Positions 18,461-27,019 of a DNA stretch of 27,019 nucleotides are shown piece by piece; position 1 is the first letter of the stretch; each line of letters opens with the position of its first letter. Made by a program: the position numbers and the translations under genes. The stretch comes from a virus. The stretch is from positions 1 to 27,019 of the IMG/VR virus record IMGVR_UViG_3300028422_002003, one strand, 5' to 3'. Under the pieces are notes generated by a model that saw nothing but the letters and a program-made list of their open reading frames with translations, was not told where the DNA came from and did no database searches.

Positions 18461-20220
18461 CCGACCTGCGCCTACAGATGCTGGTGAATATGGGGGGCAA
18501 CCTGGAACAGGGAGCCCAGCGCAACGCGCGCGCCATGCAGCGGATGAGTGAGCAGGGGCGGCGCCATCTGCGGGCGCTGCGTGGGGCGGCGGGGTTGGCC
18601 GACCGTGGTCTGAATGCGCTGGGCAACCGTTACACCGCGCTTATCACTGGGGGTGGTGCGGTGGCCGCCGCCCGTGGGGTGGTGGCGCTGGAGGCGCGCC
18701 TGGAGCGTCTCGGGGTGCAGGCGGGGATCTCGTCTGAGAGGGTGCGGGAGATGCAGGCGGCCATCTACGATGCCGCGCAGTCCCCCGACATCCGCGTCGA
18801 CCCTTCGCAGATCCTAGAGGCCATCGAGAGCATCGTGGAAAAGACCGGTGATCTCACGTTCGCCGAGGGGAACATCCGCAACATCGGTCTGGCCATCCGT
18901 GCGACCAGCTCGGAGGGTGGCGCGATTGGCGAGCTGTTCGGCGAGTTTCAAAAGCTCGGCGGCTTCGACCCTAAAGGAGTGCTGAAGGCCCTTGAGGTGC
19001 TCAACGAACAAGGCAAGTCGGGCGCCTTCACACTGGCCAATCTCGCCGCCCTTGGACCTCGCACCATTACCGCCTATGCGCGCGCGGTCAAAGGAGGCCG
19101 CGAGTCGGTGCAGATGCTCACTGAGCTTGGCACGCTCCAGCAGATCATCCGCATGGGCGTGGGCGACCCCGCCGCAGCGGCCACCGTCGTCGAGCGCGTC
19201 CTCGCCGAGCTTCAGGATGTGCAGAAAATCCGCATGCTCCAGGGGATGGGGATTCAGGTCTTCGACCCGAATCAGCCCGGTGCTGAGGTGATGCGCGATG
19301 TAAATCAGATCCTCCTCGATGTGCTCGACAAGACCAAGGGGCGTGGCACCATCATGGGTCGCATCTTCGGCGATGAGGCGATCCGGGCCTTCAACGCGCT
19401 GAACGCCGACCGTGTGCGCCAATTCATGAGCGTGACTGGCGATGGCAACCAGGTGATCGCCGACGCCGCGCGTAACGCCTCCACCGCCGACGCCGCGTTA
19501 ACCAGCCTTTACACCGCCTTCAAACGCTTTGCCGACAGTGAGCTGACAGCTCCGATCCAGTCGTTGGCCGATGCGGTCAACAGCCTCGATGCAACTCAGC
19601 TGCAAGAGATGGGCGAGAAAGCTAAGCAAGCCGCGCTACTGCTCGGTGGAGCCTACGTAGTGAGCAAGGTCGGTAAGACGGTCGCGCGCGGCGTGGGCGC
19701 CCTGCGCGGTGGTGCTGGGGCCGCAGGTGCGGCGGGTGCTATTGCAGGTGGTGTGCAGCCGGTCTTCGTCGTCAACATGCCCGGTGGTATGCCAGGTATA
19801 GACATCGGCAACGGGAGAAATCCGGGCCAGCGCCCGCGCGTAGCGAAGTGGAAAGTGGCTGCGGCATTCCTCGGCAGTAGCCCTGTGAGCGAATTGGGTA
19901 TGTATGGCGCCGCTGGTGTTGCCACCTCCGCTGCAGCCGTCGCTGCCGCTGGTGCGGCCGGCTATGCAGCAGGGACCGCGCTCTATGACAACGTGCTGGA
20001 GGGCACGGATTTCGCCGATAGCCTCGGGCGCGGTATCGCGCGTGGCTTGGCCTTTTTCGGTAATGATGAGGCCAAGGCGACACTTGAGAGTGAGCGCCAG
20101 CGCGGTGAGGTGACCGTGCGCATCGAGGCGGAGCCAGGTACCCGCGTCGTGGATACTCGCGCCAAGGGCACCTACATGGATCTGGATGTAGCGCGCGGAT
20201 TGCGCCTAGGGGCACTCTGA
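18457..20220 (+). CDS. Tape measure protein
   Basis: 587 residues. It sets tail length and is threaded into the tube. The start overlaps the frameshift-product stop (ATGA). A helical N-terminus (LEQGAQRNARAMQRMSEQGRRHLRAL) is followed by the conserved tape measure block (LEARLERLGVQAGISSERV...EAIESIVEKTGDLTFAEGNI) and DEAIRAFNAL near residue 310. Two Gly/Ala-rich hydrophobic stretches near 410-430 and 478-510 may cross the host membrane during injection. At the usual 1.5 angstrom per residue the tail would be about 88 nm, an estimate from the family rule and not a measurement. Confidence 0.9.
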   Translation: MTDLRLQMLVNMGGNLEQGAQRNARAMQRMSEQGRRHLRALRGAAGLADRGLNALGNRYTALITGGGAVAAARGVVALEARLERLGVQAGISSERVREMQAAIYDAAQSPDIRVDPSQILEAIESIVEKTGDLTFAEGNIRNIGLAIRATSSEGGAIGELFGEFQKLGGFDPKGVLKALEVLNEQGKSGAFTLANLAALGPRTITAYARAVKGGRESVQMLTELGTLQQIIRMGVGDPAAAATVVERVLAELQDVQKIRMLQGMGIQVFDPNQPGAEVMRDVNQILLDVLDKTKGRGTIMGRIFGDEAIRAFNALNADRVRQFMSVTGDGNQVIADAARNASTADAALTSLYTAFKRFADSELTAPIQSLADAVNSLDATQLQEMGEKAKQAALLLGGAYVVSKVGKTVARGVGALRGGAGAAGAAGAIAGGVQPVFVVNMPGGMPGIDIGNGRNPGQRPRVAKWKVAAAFLGSSPVSELGMYGAAGVATSAAAVAAAGAAGYAAGTALYDNVLEGTDFADSLGRGIARGLAFFGNDEAKATLESERQRGEVTVRIEAEPGTRVVDTRAKGTYMDLDVARGLRLGAL

Positions 20221-21419
20221 TGGAAGCCTGGGAGAAGACGCTACAGGGCCAATCTGTCGATGGCCGCATGCTGCGCGGGTCGTTTCGAGGCGTACCGTTT
20301 GTAGTACCTGAGAGCCGGGGCACTTTCGGGCGCCGCACACAGCTACATGAGTACCCAGAGCGTGATCGACCGTGGGTCGAAGATCTCGGTAAAGCGGCGC
20401 GTAAGTTCACCGTGCAGGTGTTCATTGACCGCACCCTGGATGCCGACTACACCAACGCCCGCGATGCCCTGATTGCGGCCCTTGAGGCGCCAGGCCCCGG
20501 CACGCTGATTCACCCCTGGTACGGCACAATGCGCGTCTCCCTCGTCGAGCCCGGCGAGGTTGAGGAGAGCACCCGTTCGGGTGGGCGCGCCACCTTCAAT
20601 CTGACGTTCATCGAGTCTGGCGAGCTGCGCTTCCCGACCAGCGCCGCCGCTACTGCGCAGGTGGTGCAGCAGGCCACAGAAGTGGCGACTGCCGCCGTCG
20701 CCGATGACATGGTTGCGCGCTGGGCATACGACGCGGTGCCCGCCTCACACCAGGTGCGCCTGGCCGACGATCTCTATGCGACCCTATCCGCACTGGAGCT
20801 AGAGGTGGCCGGGGCCGTCGATGCGGTGGCCGCCGCCATCCGTACCCCCGCCGAGATGGCCGGAGCGCTGGTCGATAGCGCCCGCGCGGTGATCGCCGCC
20901 GCTGGTGAGCCGCTGCGCGCAGCGGGCATCTACGCCGTGCTGTTCAACGCCTCCGCCCCGGCACTGGTCACGCCGACCAGTGCTAATAGGCTGCTGACGG
21001 CGCAGAGCCAGGACGCACTACGCCAGACCCTGCGCCGCACCCTCTTCATCGAGCTGGCCAGCACCAGCGCGAGCGCCACCTGGGCGACGCGCGATGATGC
21101 ACTCGGTCAGCTCGACACACTGGCAGGGTGGGCCGATGCACTGATGGAGCACACCCAGCCCGACGGCACGCCAATCGACGACACGGTCTATCAGGCTCTG
21201 TCGGCGCTGCGCGTGGCCATCAGTCAGGACCTGCGCACCCGTGGCGCCCGCCTGCCTGAGCTGCGCGAGCACACCCTATCGGCCACGCTCCCGGCGCTGG
21301 TGGTGGCGCACGCGCTTTACGGTGATGCTACCCGCGCCGATGAGCTGATCGCTCGTAACGGCGTGCGCCACCCCGGCGCCGTGCCCGGTGGTATCCCCCT
21401 GGAGGTGCTCAGTGAGTGA
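20220..21419 (+). CDS. N: Mu gpN-like DNA circularisation / tail protein
   Basis: 399 residues. The N-terminus follows the gpN family: RMLRGSFRGVPFVVPESRGTFGRRTQLHEYPERDRPWVEDLGK, then FTVQVFIDRTLDADYTNARDALIAALEAPGPGTLIHPWYG and FNLTFIESGELRFPT. In Mu, gpN is a virion protein injected with the DNA and thought to protect or circularise it; it is also needed for tail assembly. The rest is Ala-rich helical. Coupled to the tape measure by TGATG and to the next gene by an 8-base overlap. Confidence 0.88.
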   Translation: MEAWEKTLQGQSVDGRMLRGSFRGVPFVVPESRGTFGRRTQLHEYPERDRPWVEDLGKAARKFTVQVFIDRTLDADYTNARDALIAALEAPGPGTLIHPWYGTMRVSLVEPGEVEESTRSGGRATFNLTFIESGELRFPTSAAATAQVVQQATEVATAAVADDMVARWAYDAVPASHQVRLADDLYATLSALELEVAGAVDAVAAAIRTPAEMAGALVDSARAVIAAAGEPLRAAGIYAVLFNASAPALVTPTSANRLLTAQSQDALRQTLRRTLFIELASTSASATWATRDDALGQLDTLAGWADALMEHTQPDGTPIDDTVYQALSALRVAISQDLRTRGARLPELREHTLSATLPALVVAHALYGDATRADELIARNGVRHPGAVPGGIPLEVLSE

Positions 21420-22422
21420 GTTGCAGCTGCTCATCGGTGGGCGCGTCTACGCGGGGTGGGAAAGTGTCTCCGTCACCCGTGGGATGGAGGCGCTTGCAAG
21501 CGCGTTCCGCCTCGGTGTGAGCGACCGCCGCCGCCTCACTCTGGGTGACGCCTGCCAGGTCTATATCGGTGATGACCTGATCATGACTGGGTATCTCGAT
21601 GAGTACGGGCTGGACTACGATGCCAAACAGCGTGAGCGCACCTGGTCGGGTCGCTCACGAGTGGCAGACCTGGTTGACTGCTCCCTACCCGAGAGCGTGG
21701 GCTACTCGCTACAGACGCGCAGTCTGACGTTCTATCAGCTCGCTCAGCAGTTGGCACTACCGTTCGGCATCGATGTGCAATCGACGCTGGAGCATGCGCC
21801 CATCGACTTCCTGACCATCGACCCAGGTCAGACCGTGCATACCCTGCTGGAGCTGTACGCCCGCGCTGAGGCGGCCATGTTGCTCGACACTCCCGGTGGT
21901 GGCCTGCTCATCACCCGCGCAGGCACACGTCGTGCGCCGACTGCTTTGGTGCGTGGCGAGAACATCCTCTCCTGCCAGGGGTCGCGGTCCATTCGTGGCC
22001 GTTTCTCTCATTACTATGTGCTCGGCCAGCAGCCTCAGGGCGATCTGATGGACGTGCGCGACGCTGCCCAGGTCGTCGGGCGTGCGACCGACGCCAACAT
22101 GCGCTACCGACCTACAACGGTGCTAGCCGATACCGTCTTTGACCCGGCGCAGATCCAGCGCCGCGCCGAGTGGCAGGCCAATATCGACTACGGTCAGTCC
22201 GAGTCATGGACCTATACCGTCAGTGGCTGGCACCACACATCCGGGCTGTGGGAGCACAACACCCGCGTGCCGGTCTACGACGACGAGGCCGGGTTTGAGG
22301 GTGACGAGCTGATGATCAGTCAGGTCGAGTACCTCCTGGACGGTGATGGCCGTCGAGCAGCGATCACCGTACGCCCGCCCGAGGCGTTCGACCTGGTGCC
22401 TATCCCGGTAGGTGCGCGGTGA
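21412..22422 (+). CDS. P: Baseplate hub protein (Mu gp44/gpP-like)
   Basis: 336 residues. Mu gpP-type hubs connect tube and spike and are built on the T4 gp27 fold. Features: SELQLLIGGRVYAGWESVSVTRGMEALASAF, the basic RTWSGRSRVADLVDCS, and the late YLLDGDGRRAAITVRPPEAFDLVP, typical of COG4379 proteins. I chose the GTG at 21412 because TGGAGGTG lies just upstream and the longer GTG at 21388 has no site. It overlaps the upstream and downstream genes. Confidence 0.9.
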   Translation: MSELQLLIGGRVYAGWESVSVTRGMEALASAFRLGVSDRRRLTLGDACQVYIGDDLIMTGYLDEYGLDYDAKQRERTWSGRSRVADLVDCSLPESVGYSLQTRSLTFYQLAQQLALPFGIDVQSTLEHAPIDFLTIDPGQTVHTLLELYARAEAAMLLDTPGGGLLITRAGTRRAPTALVRGENILSCQGSRSIRGRFSHYYVLGQQPQGDLMDVRDAAQVVGRATDANMRYRPTTVLADTVFDPAQIQRRAEWQANIDYGQSESWTYTVSGWHHTSGLWEHNTRVPVYDDEAGFEGDELMISQVEYLLDGDGRRAAITVRPPEAFDLVPIPVGAR

Positions 22423-23009
22423 GCGTGCAGGCCGTTGTACGTCTACTGGCCCCGCTGCGCCGCCGGGTGGCGCTGCTGCTGGGTCGTGCCTATGTGCGGC
22501 TCTCTGATCCGTCAGGGTCGGTGCAGCGTCTCCAGCTGGCCACCCTCGGCGCCGAGGCGCTGGATGGGGTCGAGCACATCGAGGCGTATGGGTTCACCAG
22601 TCGCGCGCCCGGTGGCGCTGAGGCGATTATTGCCAGCCTCGGTGGCGACCGCGCCCATACCGTGTGCCTGGTGGTCGGTGGCCGCGCCTACCGTCTGCGC
22701 GATCTGGCCGAGGGCGAAGTGGCCATCAGCGACGACGAGGGCCGCGTGGTCTGGCTGCGCCGCGACGGCATCCTGGTCGACGCCTCTGACGCTGTGACCG
22801 TGCGCGCCCCTGGCATCCTGCTCGATGGTGATGTGCAGATCACCGGTGCGCTGCAGGTCGATGGTGCGACCGCCGTGGCCGGGGCGCTTTCGTCCGCGAC
22901 ATCCATCGCCGACCCGTCCGGCTCCATGCAGTCCCTGCGTGGGATCTACAACGGCCACGGCCACACCTACGACGGCAGCACCACCAGCACGCCGAACCAG
23001 GAGATGTGA
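22419..23009 (+). CDS. Baseplate spike protein (Mu gp45/gpV-like)
   Basis: 196 residues (Mu gp45 197). The trimeric spike pierces the outer membrane. N-terminal OB-like domain (RVALLLGRAYVRLSDPSGSVQRLQL), the Mu gp45 middle (EAYGFTSRAPGGAEAIIASLGGDR), a beta-helix run (VTVRAPGILLDGDVQITGALQVDGATAVAGAL) and a C-terminal apex with the metal-binding His-X-His (GHGHTYDGSTTS). GTG start overlapping the hub stop (GTGA). Identification is firm. Confidence 0.93.
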   Translation: MSVQAVVRLLAPLRRRVALLLGRAYVRLSDPSGSVQRLQLATLGAEALDGVEHIEAYGFTSRAPGGAEAIIASLGGDRAHTVCLVVGGRAYRLRDLAEGEVAISDDEGRVVWLRRDGILVDASDAVTVRAPGILLDGDVQITGALQVDGATAVAGALSSATSIADPSGSMQSLRGIYNGHGHTYDGSTTSTPNQEM

Positions 23010-23440
23010 TGGACCTCTCGCTGGATAACCTGTGCGACCTGTCGCTGACAAACGCTGATCTGACGACAGACAGCGGTCTACGTGCCGCTGTGATGGTCAG
23101 CCTGTTCACCGACCGCCGTGCCGAGAACGACGATGCAGACCCCTTCCAGGGAGACCGCCGTGGCTGGTGGGCAGATACCTACGCCGACCAGGCAGGTGAC
23201 CTGATCGGCTCGCGCTTGTGGCTACTGGCCCGCGCCAAGCGCACACCGGACACACTGCGCCGAGTCACCGAGGCGGCAGAGTCGTGCCTGGCGTGGCTCG
23301 TGGAGGATGGCGCGGCGACCTCTGTTGCAGTCGATGCGCAGTGGTCGGACTCCGGCGCCTGCGAGTACCGCGTCGAGATCCTGCTCAGCGACGGGCGCCG
23401 ATGGGCGGATGTGTTCGATTACCCGTTGGAGGGCCTGTAA
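23009..23440 (+). CDS. Baseplate protein GP46-like (Mu gp46)
   Basis: 143 residues. Pattern of the Mu gp46 family: LTTDSGLRAAVMVSLFTDRRAENDDADP then RRGWWADTYADQAGDLIGSRLWLLARAKRTPDTLRRVTEAAESCLAWLVEDGAA and ILLSDGRRWADVFDYPLEGL. Belongs to the gpW/gp25-like wedge component. TGATG coupling with the spike gene; the stop is followed immediately by the next ATG. Confidence 0.92.
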   Translation: MDLSLDNLCDLSLTNADLTTDSGLRAAVMVSLFTDRRAENDDADPFQGDRRGWWADTYADQAGDLIGSRLWLLARAKRTPDTLRRVTEAAESCLAWLVEDGAATSVAVDAQWSDSGACEYRVEILLSDGRRWADVFDYPLEGL

Positions 23441-24511
23441 ATGCCGTTTAATCGCCCATCACTCCCCGATCTCATTGCACGTATCCAGGCCGACATCGAG
23501 GCGCGCATCGCTGGCGCCGCACCCTCACTGCGCCGCTCAGTCCTGGGCGTGATCGCCCGCGCACTGGCGGGCGTTACTCATGGGCTGCATGGACATCTGG
23601 ATTGGGTCTCGCGCCAGATTCTCCCTGACACAGCGGAGCACGACTACCTGATCCGCCACGCAGCGTGGCGTGGAATCACACCACTCCCCGCGGCGGCGGC
23701 AGTAGGGCAGGCGCAGGCGCTTGGAGTCGATGGCAGCGTGATCCCCGTCGGCACGCTCTACCTGCGTGCCGACGGCCTGCGCTACCTCACCACGTCAGAG
23801 GCGACCGTCGCCGGAGGGAGCGCTACGCTCACTCTCCAGGCAGAGACCGCCGGTCAGGCGTCAAACACAGGCCCTGGTCTCAGCCTGACGGCTGTGTCCG
23901 CCGTCCCAGGGGTGCAGAGCCGTGTCACTCTCATCGGAGATGGACTGACAGGAGGTGCCGACGCCGAGGAGACCGAGGCGCTTCGTGCCCGCCTGCGTCA
24001 ACGCGTCCAGTCCCCGGCGCGAGGTGGCCATGATGATGACTATGTGGCGTGGGCCCTTGAGGTCCCAGGTGTCACTCGGGCATGGGCGTACCGGCTGTGG
24101 ACCGGGGCCGGTACAGTCGGCATTTTTGTGATGCGTGACTTGGACGACTCCCCCATCCCAGATAGTGCCGAGGTGGCTGCTGTGCAGGCACACATCGACA
24201 CCCTGCGCCCGGCCACTGCTGCGCCGACTGTCTATGCCCCCATCGCGGCGCCAGTGGATATGACCATCCAGCTAGAGCCCAATACCACCGCTGTGCAATC
24301 CGCCGTGCTTGCCGAACTGGCGGACCTGCTCGCACGCGACGCTGAACCCGAGGATGGTACTGGGAGTGGGACTATTCCATTGAGCCGCATCCGCGAAGCC
24401 ATAAGCTCAGCTGATGGCGAGAGTGACCACGCGGTCTCGCTGTCCACCGACGTGACTGTCGCAAAAGGCGAGATTGCCACCCTCGGCACCGTGACCTGGG
24501 GCGCCCTCTGA
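23441..24511 (+). CDS. Baseplate wedge protein (Mu gp47, gpJ-like)
   Basis: 356 residues (Mu gp47 360). Pfam Baseplate_J type: PFNRPSLPDLIARIQADIEAR, the central ATLTLQAETAGQASNTGPGLSLTAVSAVPGV, LIGDGLTGGADAEETEALRARLRQRVQSPARGGHDDDYVAWALEVPGVTRAWAYR, then a C-terminal domain with TVYAPIAAPVDMTIQLEPN. It joins the spike complex to the sheath and controls contraction. One-base overlap with the next gene (TGATG). Confidence 0.93.
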   Translation: MPFNRPSLPDLIARIQADIEARIAGAAPSLRRSVLGVIARALAGVTHGLHGHLDWVSRQILPDTAEHDYLIRHAAWRGITPLPAAAAVGQAQALGVDGSVIPVGTLYLRADGLRYLTTSEATVAGGSATLTLQAETAGQASNTGPGLSLTAVSAVPGVQSRVTLIGDGLTGGADAEETEALRARLRQRVQSPARGGHDDDYVAWALEVPGVTRAWAYRLWTGAGTVGIFVMRDLDDSPIPDSAEVAAVQAHIDTLRPATAAPTVYAPIAAPVDMTIQLEPNTTAVQSAVLAELADLLARDAEPEDGTGSGTIPLSRIREAISSADGESDHAVSLSTDVTVAKGEIATLGTVTWGAL

Positions 24512-26031
24512 TGCAAGCGCCTGACTACCTACAGATGCTCGTGGCGCTGCTCCCGAGCGGGCCTCTGTGGGCACGTTTTACCGCACCTGGAACGCTGGCG
24601 TACCGGCTACTGGACTCTCTGTCTGAGGAATTCGCGCGCATCGACGCGCGTGCCCGCGCTCTGGTCGATGAGTGCGACCCGCTGACGACCGTTGAGCTGT
24701 TGAGCGATTGGGAGCAGTTTGCGGGACTCCCAGACGCCTGTGTCGCGTCTGAGCAGACCAGTGAGCAGCGGCATTCCGCTCTGGTCTCCAGGTTGAATGG
24801 TGAGACCATCCCAACGCCTACGAATATCATCGCCGCCGCTAATGCAGCAGGGTACGACATCGAGCTGACTGAGTACCGGCCCCATCATGTCGACGACGAT
24901 GTGATGGTCCCGCTCTATACCAACCCATGGGCCCATGCGCTGGGCATACGAGGTCCGCGCACAGCGGTCGAGTACGCGACCGTGGCCGACCACTGTCTAG
25001 TGCCTCTCGCGTCGTGGGGGGTGGAGGCGCTGGAGTGTGCTGTCGACCAAGTGCTACACGCGCACATGGCGCCGATCTATCGGTATGGGTGGGATTGGGA
25101 TGGGGCGTGGTTCGAGGTGTCAGCACCAACTGGCAGATGGTACGACATGGCATGGTCACCTGAGCTGGGTCTCTTCGTGGCCGTCGGATACACCGTGTCC
25201 GGTGGCGGTAACCTTGTCGCCACATCACCGGATGGTGAAGTGTGGACGGTACAGTCAGCGCCGGTTGGCGATTGGTCTGGCGTGGCCTGGTCCCCCGAGG
25301 TTTGTCTATTTGTCGCCATAGGATACAGTTATCTCGACTACCCGGTCGTCATGACCAGCCCTGACGGGGAGACCTGGACTGCTCACAGTGCGCCTCCCGG
25401 CGGCTGGTCTCACCTGATCTGGGTGGCGGATCTTGGACTCTTCCTTGCCACTGGATATGCCGATCCAGAATACACCGCTATGACCAGCCCTGACGGGGAG
25501 ACCTGGACTGGCGTCTACAGCGAGACCGATCTCGATGGCGGACTCTGCTGGAACCCGGATAGAGGCGAGCTGCTGGCGCTGGATTACATCGGCACACACG
25601 TATATATCAGCCGCGACACGAGATCTTGGACGTCAGTCGGGACGATTGGTGCGCCCGGGTATGTGAACGTCCTCTACCACGCCGCAGCACAGCTCTACGT
25701 CGCGTTCAGCCTGACGCAGCAACCCCAGCCAGCCAATGGCGCCGTCTGGACCAGCCCGGACGGGCAGGTCTGGTCGCCCTGCTCAACCCCAGACGGCGCG
25801 TGGGCGGATGGCATCTACGTCGACGCGTTCGGCGAGGTCGTCCTGGTCGGCTACGGCGGCGCCATTCGCTCGTTCGATACCGTGACGTGGGAGTCCGTGA
25901 CTGCCGGGTTGCCAGATCTCTCCCCCGACCGCTGGAGCTGCATCGGCTGGTCTCCTGAATTGCGCCGTCTCGCCGCACTCTCCGACGCACTCGGCGGCAC
26001 TGCCGCTGTCCTCTCTACAACAGCCACATGA
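24511..26031 (+). CDS. Mu gp48-like baseplate protein fused to a seven-bladed beta-propeller
   Basis: 506 residues against about 190 for Mu gp48. Residues 1-190 are a normal gp48/DUF2313 domain (YLQMLVALLPSGPLW, RIDARARALVDECDPLTTVELLSDWE, TNPWAHALGIRGPR). From about 198 there are seven repeats of 35-50 residues with the pattern W..S-P-E-x-x-L-F-x-A-x-G-Y...T-S-P-D-G-E-x-W-T, an Asp-box-like propeller. The last blade ends without its outer strand and the first strand (WFEVS) precedes blade one, the usual ring closure. Blades 2 and 3 share a 31-bp identical DNA segment (25351-25381 and 25480-25510). The propeller sits where the fibre attaches and may bind sugars or extend the fibre socket. Confidence 0.88.
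   Translation: MQAPDYLQMLVALLPSGPLWARFTAPGTLAYRLLDSLSEEFARIDARARALVDECDPLTTVELLSDWEQFAGLPDACVASEQTSEQRHSALVSRLNGETIPTPTNIIAAANAAGYDIELTEYRPHHVDDDVMVPLYTNPWAHALGIRGPRTAVEYATVADHCLVPLASWGVEALECAVDQVLHAHMAPIYRYGWDWDGAWFEVSAPTGRWYDMAWSPELGLFVAVGYTVSGGGNLVATSPDGEVWTVQSAPVGDWSGVAWSPEVCLFVAIGYSYLDYPVVMTSPDGETWTAHSAPPGGWSHLIWVADLGLFLATGYADPEYTAMTSPDGETWTGVYSETDLDGGLCWNPDRGELLALDYIGTHVYISRDTRSWTSVGTIGAPGYVNVLYHAAAQLYVAFSLTQQPQPANGAVWTSPDGQVWSPCSTPDGAWADGIYVDAFGEVVLVGYGGAIRSFDTVTWESVTAGLPDLSPDRWSCIGWSPELRRLAALSDALGGTAAVLSTTAT
25351..25510 (+). repeat. Two identical 31-bp copies in neighbouring propeller blades
   Basis: The segment encoding MTSPDGETWT is identical at the DNA level at 25351-25381 and 25480-25510. 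The spacing of 129 bases equals exactly 43 codons, the blade length. Synonymous positions are also identical, while other blades have diverged, so this reflects recent duplication or gene conversion. The pair could allow blade loss or gain by recombination. Confidence 0.9.
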
Positions 26032-26038
26032 GGCCGAA

Positions 26039-27019
26039 ATGAAACGCCAATACTACTCCAGCACCAGCGAAACCCCTCCGTCCCCTCCCTCTGCGCCAGC
26101 CACCGGCTATCCCACTTATGGTAGCCCTAGCGGGGGCGTAGCCCCCACTACCCCAGGCCCGCATTGGTTCCACATGATCACCGAGGAGCTCCAAACAGTC
26201 ATCGAGGTCAGTGGCCAGACGCCTGACGCTGCAAACCTCGACCAGCTCCTTGAAGCGATCAAGCGCTCAGGCGCTGCGCACGTCACGAGCACCACCGCCT
26301 CTAGCACCACGCTCAATCTATCGAATACCGGAATGGTTTTGGTGAATGCGAGCAGCGGTAACATCACCGTGCACCTGCCCGCTGCATCCGACCTGGCCCA
26401 CGCCGAGTACCAGCTCGTTCGCACCGACAGCAGCGCCAATACCGTCACCATCGCGGCCGACGGCTCGGACAGCGTCGAGGGCCTGTCTTCCCGCTCACTC
26501 CCTATCGGCGCCCGCTTCACGCTGGTCTCTGATGGCGTATCTGCATGGCGCTGGCCTCACTCCGACCCTACCCCGGCTGGCGTGGTCGCCTATAGCGCTG
26601 CACTCAACGTACCCGATGGTTGGCTGGAGTGTAATGGCGGCGACATCCTGCGCAGCGCCTACCCACGTCTGTTTGCAGCCATCGGAACCCACTATGGTGT
26701 AGGGGATGGCACGACTACGTTCGGATTGCCAGATTTACGTGGTGAATTCATCCGTGCGCTTGATTCAGGTCGACTAATCGACCCTGAACCCGCTCGCGAG
26801 CTAGGCAGTGCGCAGACCGATGCGTTTGGTGCGCATAATCATATGAGCGGTTTTGTCGGGACGTATCGTGGGAACTCAACCGGGGTCTCCGGCGGTCTCA
26901 TCAAGGTGGGTACGACTGATCTGACGATTACCTCGGTATCACCAGATAGCTTCCCAGATGCTGGCGGCTCCGAGACCCGCCCCCGCAACGTCGCGTTAAT
27001 GGCGATTATCCGGTTCTAG
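26039..27019 (+). CDS. Tail fibre protein with C-terminal tail-collar domain
   Basis: 326 residues. A Pro/Ser-rich N-terminus (ETPPSPPSAPATGYPTYGSPS) and an attachment helix (HWFHMITEELQTVIEVSGQTP then NLDQLLEAIKR) precede a beta-rich shaft (TTLNLSNTGMVLVNASSGNITVHLP). A phage tail-collar domain follows from about 190: DGWLECNGG, YPRLFAAIGTHYGVGDGTTTFGLPDLRGEFIRALDSGR, AFGAHNHMSG and the ending SETRPRNVALMAIIRF. It recognises the host surface. The ATG at 26039 has GAGG upstream. The gene is complete and its stop is the last base triplet of the window, so any fibre-assembly chaperone lies beyond. It is relatively short for a Mu-like fibre (Mu gpS about 500). Confidence 0.9.
   Translation: MKRQYYSSTSETPPSPPSAPATGYPTYGSPSGGVAPTTPGPHWFHMITEELQTVIEVSGQTPDAANLDQLLEAIKRSGAAHVTSTTASSTTLNLSNTGMVLVNASSGNITVHLPAASDLAHAEYQLVRTDSSANTVTIAADGSDSVEGLSSRSLPIGARFTLVSDGVSAWRWPHSDPTPAGVVAYSAALNVPDGWLECNGGDILRSAYPRLFAAIGTHYGVGDGTTTFGLPDLRGEFIRALDSGRLIDPEPARELGSAQTDAFGAHNHMSGFVGTYRGNSTGVSGGLIKVGTTDLTITSVSPDSFPDAGGSETRPRNVALMAIIRF

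Noticed and set aside
25351-25510. Direct repeats considered as a CRISPR-like or insertion-element signature
   Set aside because: The copies are in frame at the propeller blade period and encode the Asp-box motif; they are domain repeats.
1-27019. Search for Mu-type genome ends, att duplications, tRNA genes and host flanks
   Set aside because: None could be recognised by eye; the window appears to be wholly internal to the phage.

Overview
The window is a GC-rich (roughly 60-65% by eye) stretch of a Mu-like transposable phage with a contractile tail, either an integrated prophage or a phage genome. The codon use and GC content suggest a high-GC proteobacterial host; nothing seen fixes the genus. 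No tRNA, rRNA, CRISPR array, insertion sequence, Mu-type genome end or flanking host gene was recognised. Every gap between genes is shorter than 300 bases.

Left arm (1-8083, mostly minus strand). A leftward early operon starts at a strong promoter (8166-8194) whose 17-bp spacer is filled by an 18-bp perfect palindrome, the probable repressor operator. It reads ner-like regulator, several small proteins, a 346-aa protein, the DDE transposase (MuA type), the AAA+ target-selection ATPase (MuB type), and three small genes that run off the left edge. Two plus-strand genes sit inside this arm against the operon: a zinc-ribbon protein (6969-7379) and a two-helix membrane protein (5287-5724). Both have the look of morons with their own promoters.

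Centre (8104-10827). The lysogeny module is a LexA/CI-type repressor with an S24 autoprotease domain, followed on the same strand by an exported cysteine-containing protein and a 38-aa basic peptide. A cluster of four small leftward genes follows (10702-9698). One clearly resembles the Acb2 cyclic-nucleotide sponges that block CBASS/Thoeris signalling, and one is RMF/CrpP-like, so this is a probable anti-defence or host-takeover island. A 125-bp divergent region with a 20-bp palindrome separates it from the late operon.

Right arm (10828-27019, plus strand). This is one tightly packed virion operon in Mu gene order: protease with nested scaffold, decoration protein, major capsid, gp35-, gp36-, gp37- and gp38-like connector proteins, tail sheath, tube, tail chaperone with a Mu-like -2 frameshift, tape measure, gpN-like protein, baseplate hub, spike, gp46, gp47, gp48 and a collar-domain tail fibre. 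Two virion proteins carry unusual C-terminal additions: a LamG/concanavalin-like domain on the gp37 homologue and a seven-bladed beta-propeller on the gp48 homologue.

The early operon pointing away from the late operon, with the repressor between them, recalls BcepMu-type phages rather than Mu. Terminase, portal, gpF, late activator and lysis genes are absent from the repressor-protease interval, so they must lie outside the window or be lost.
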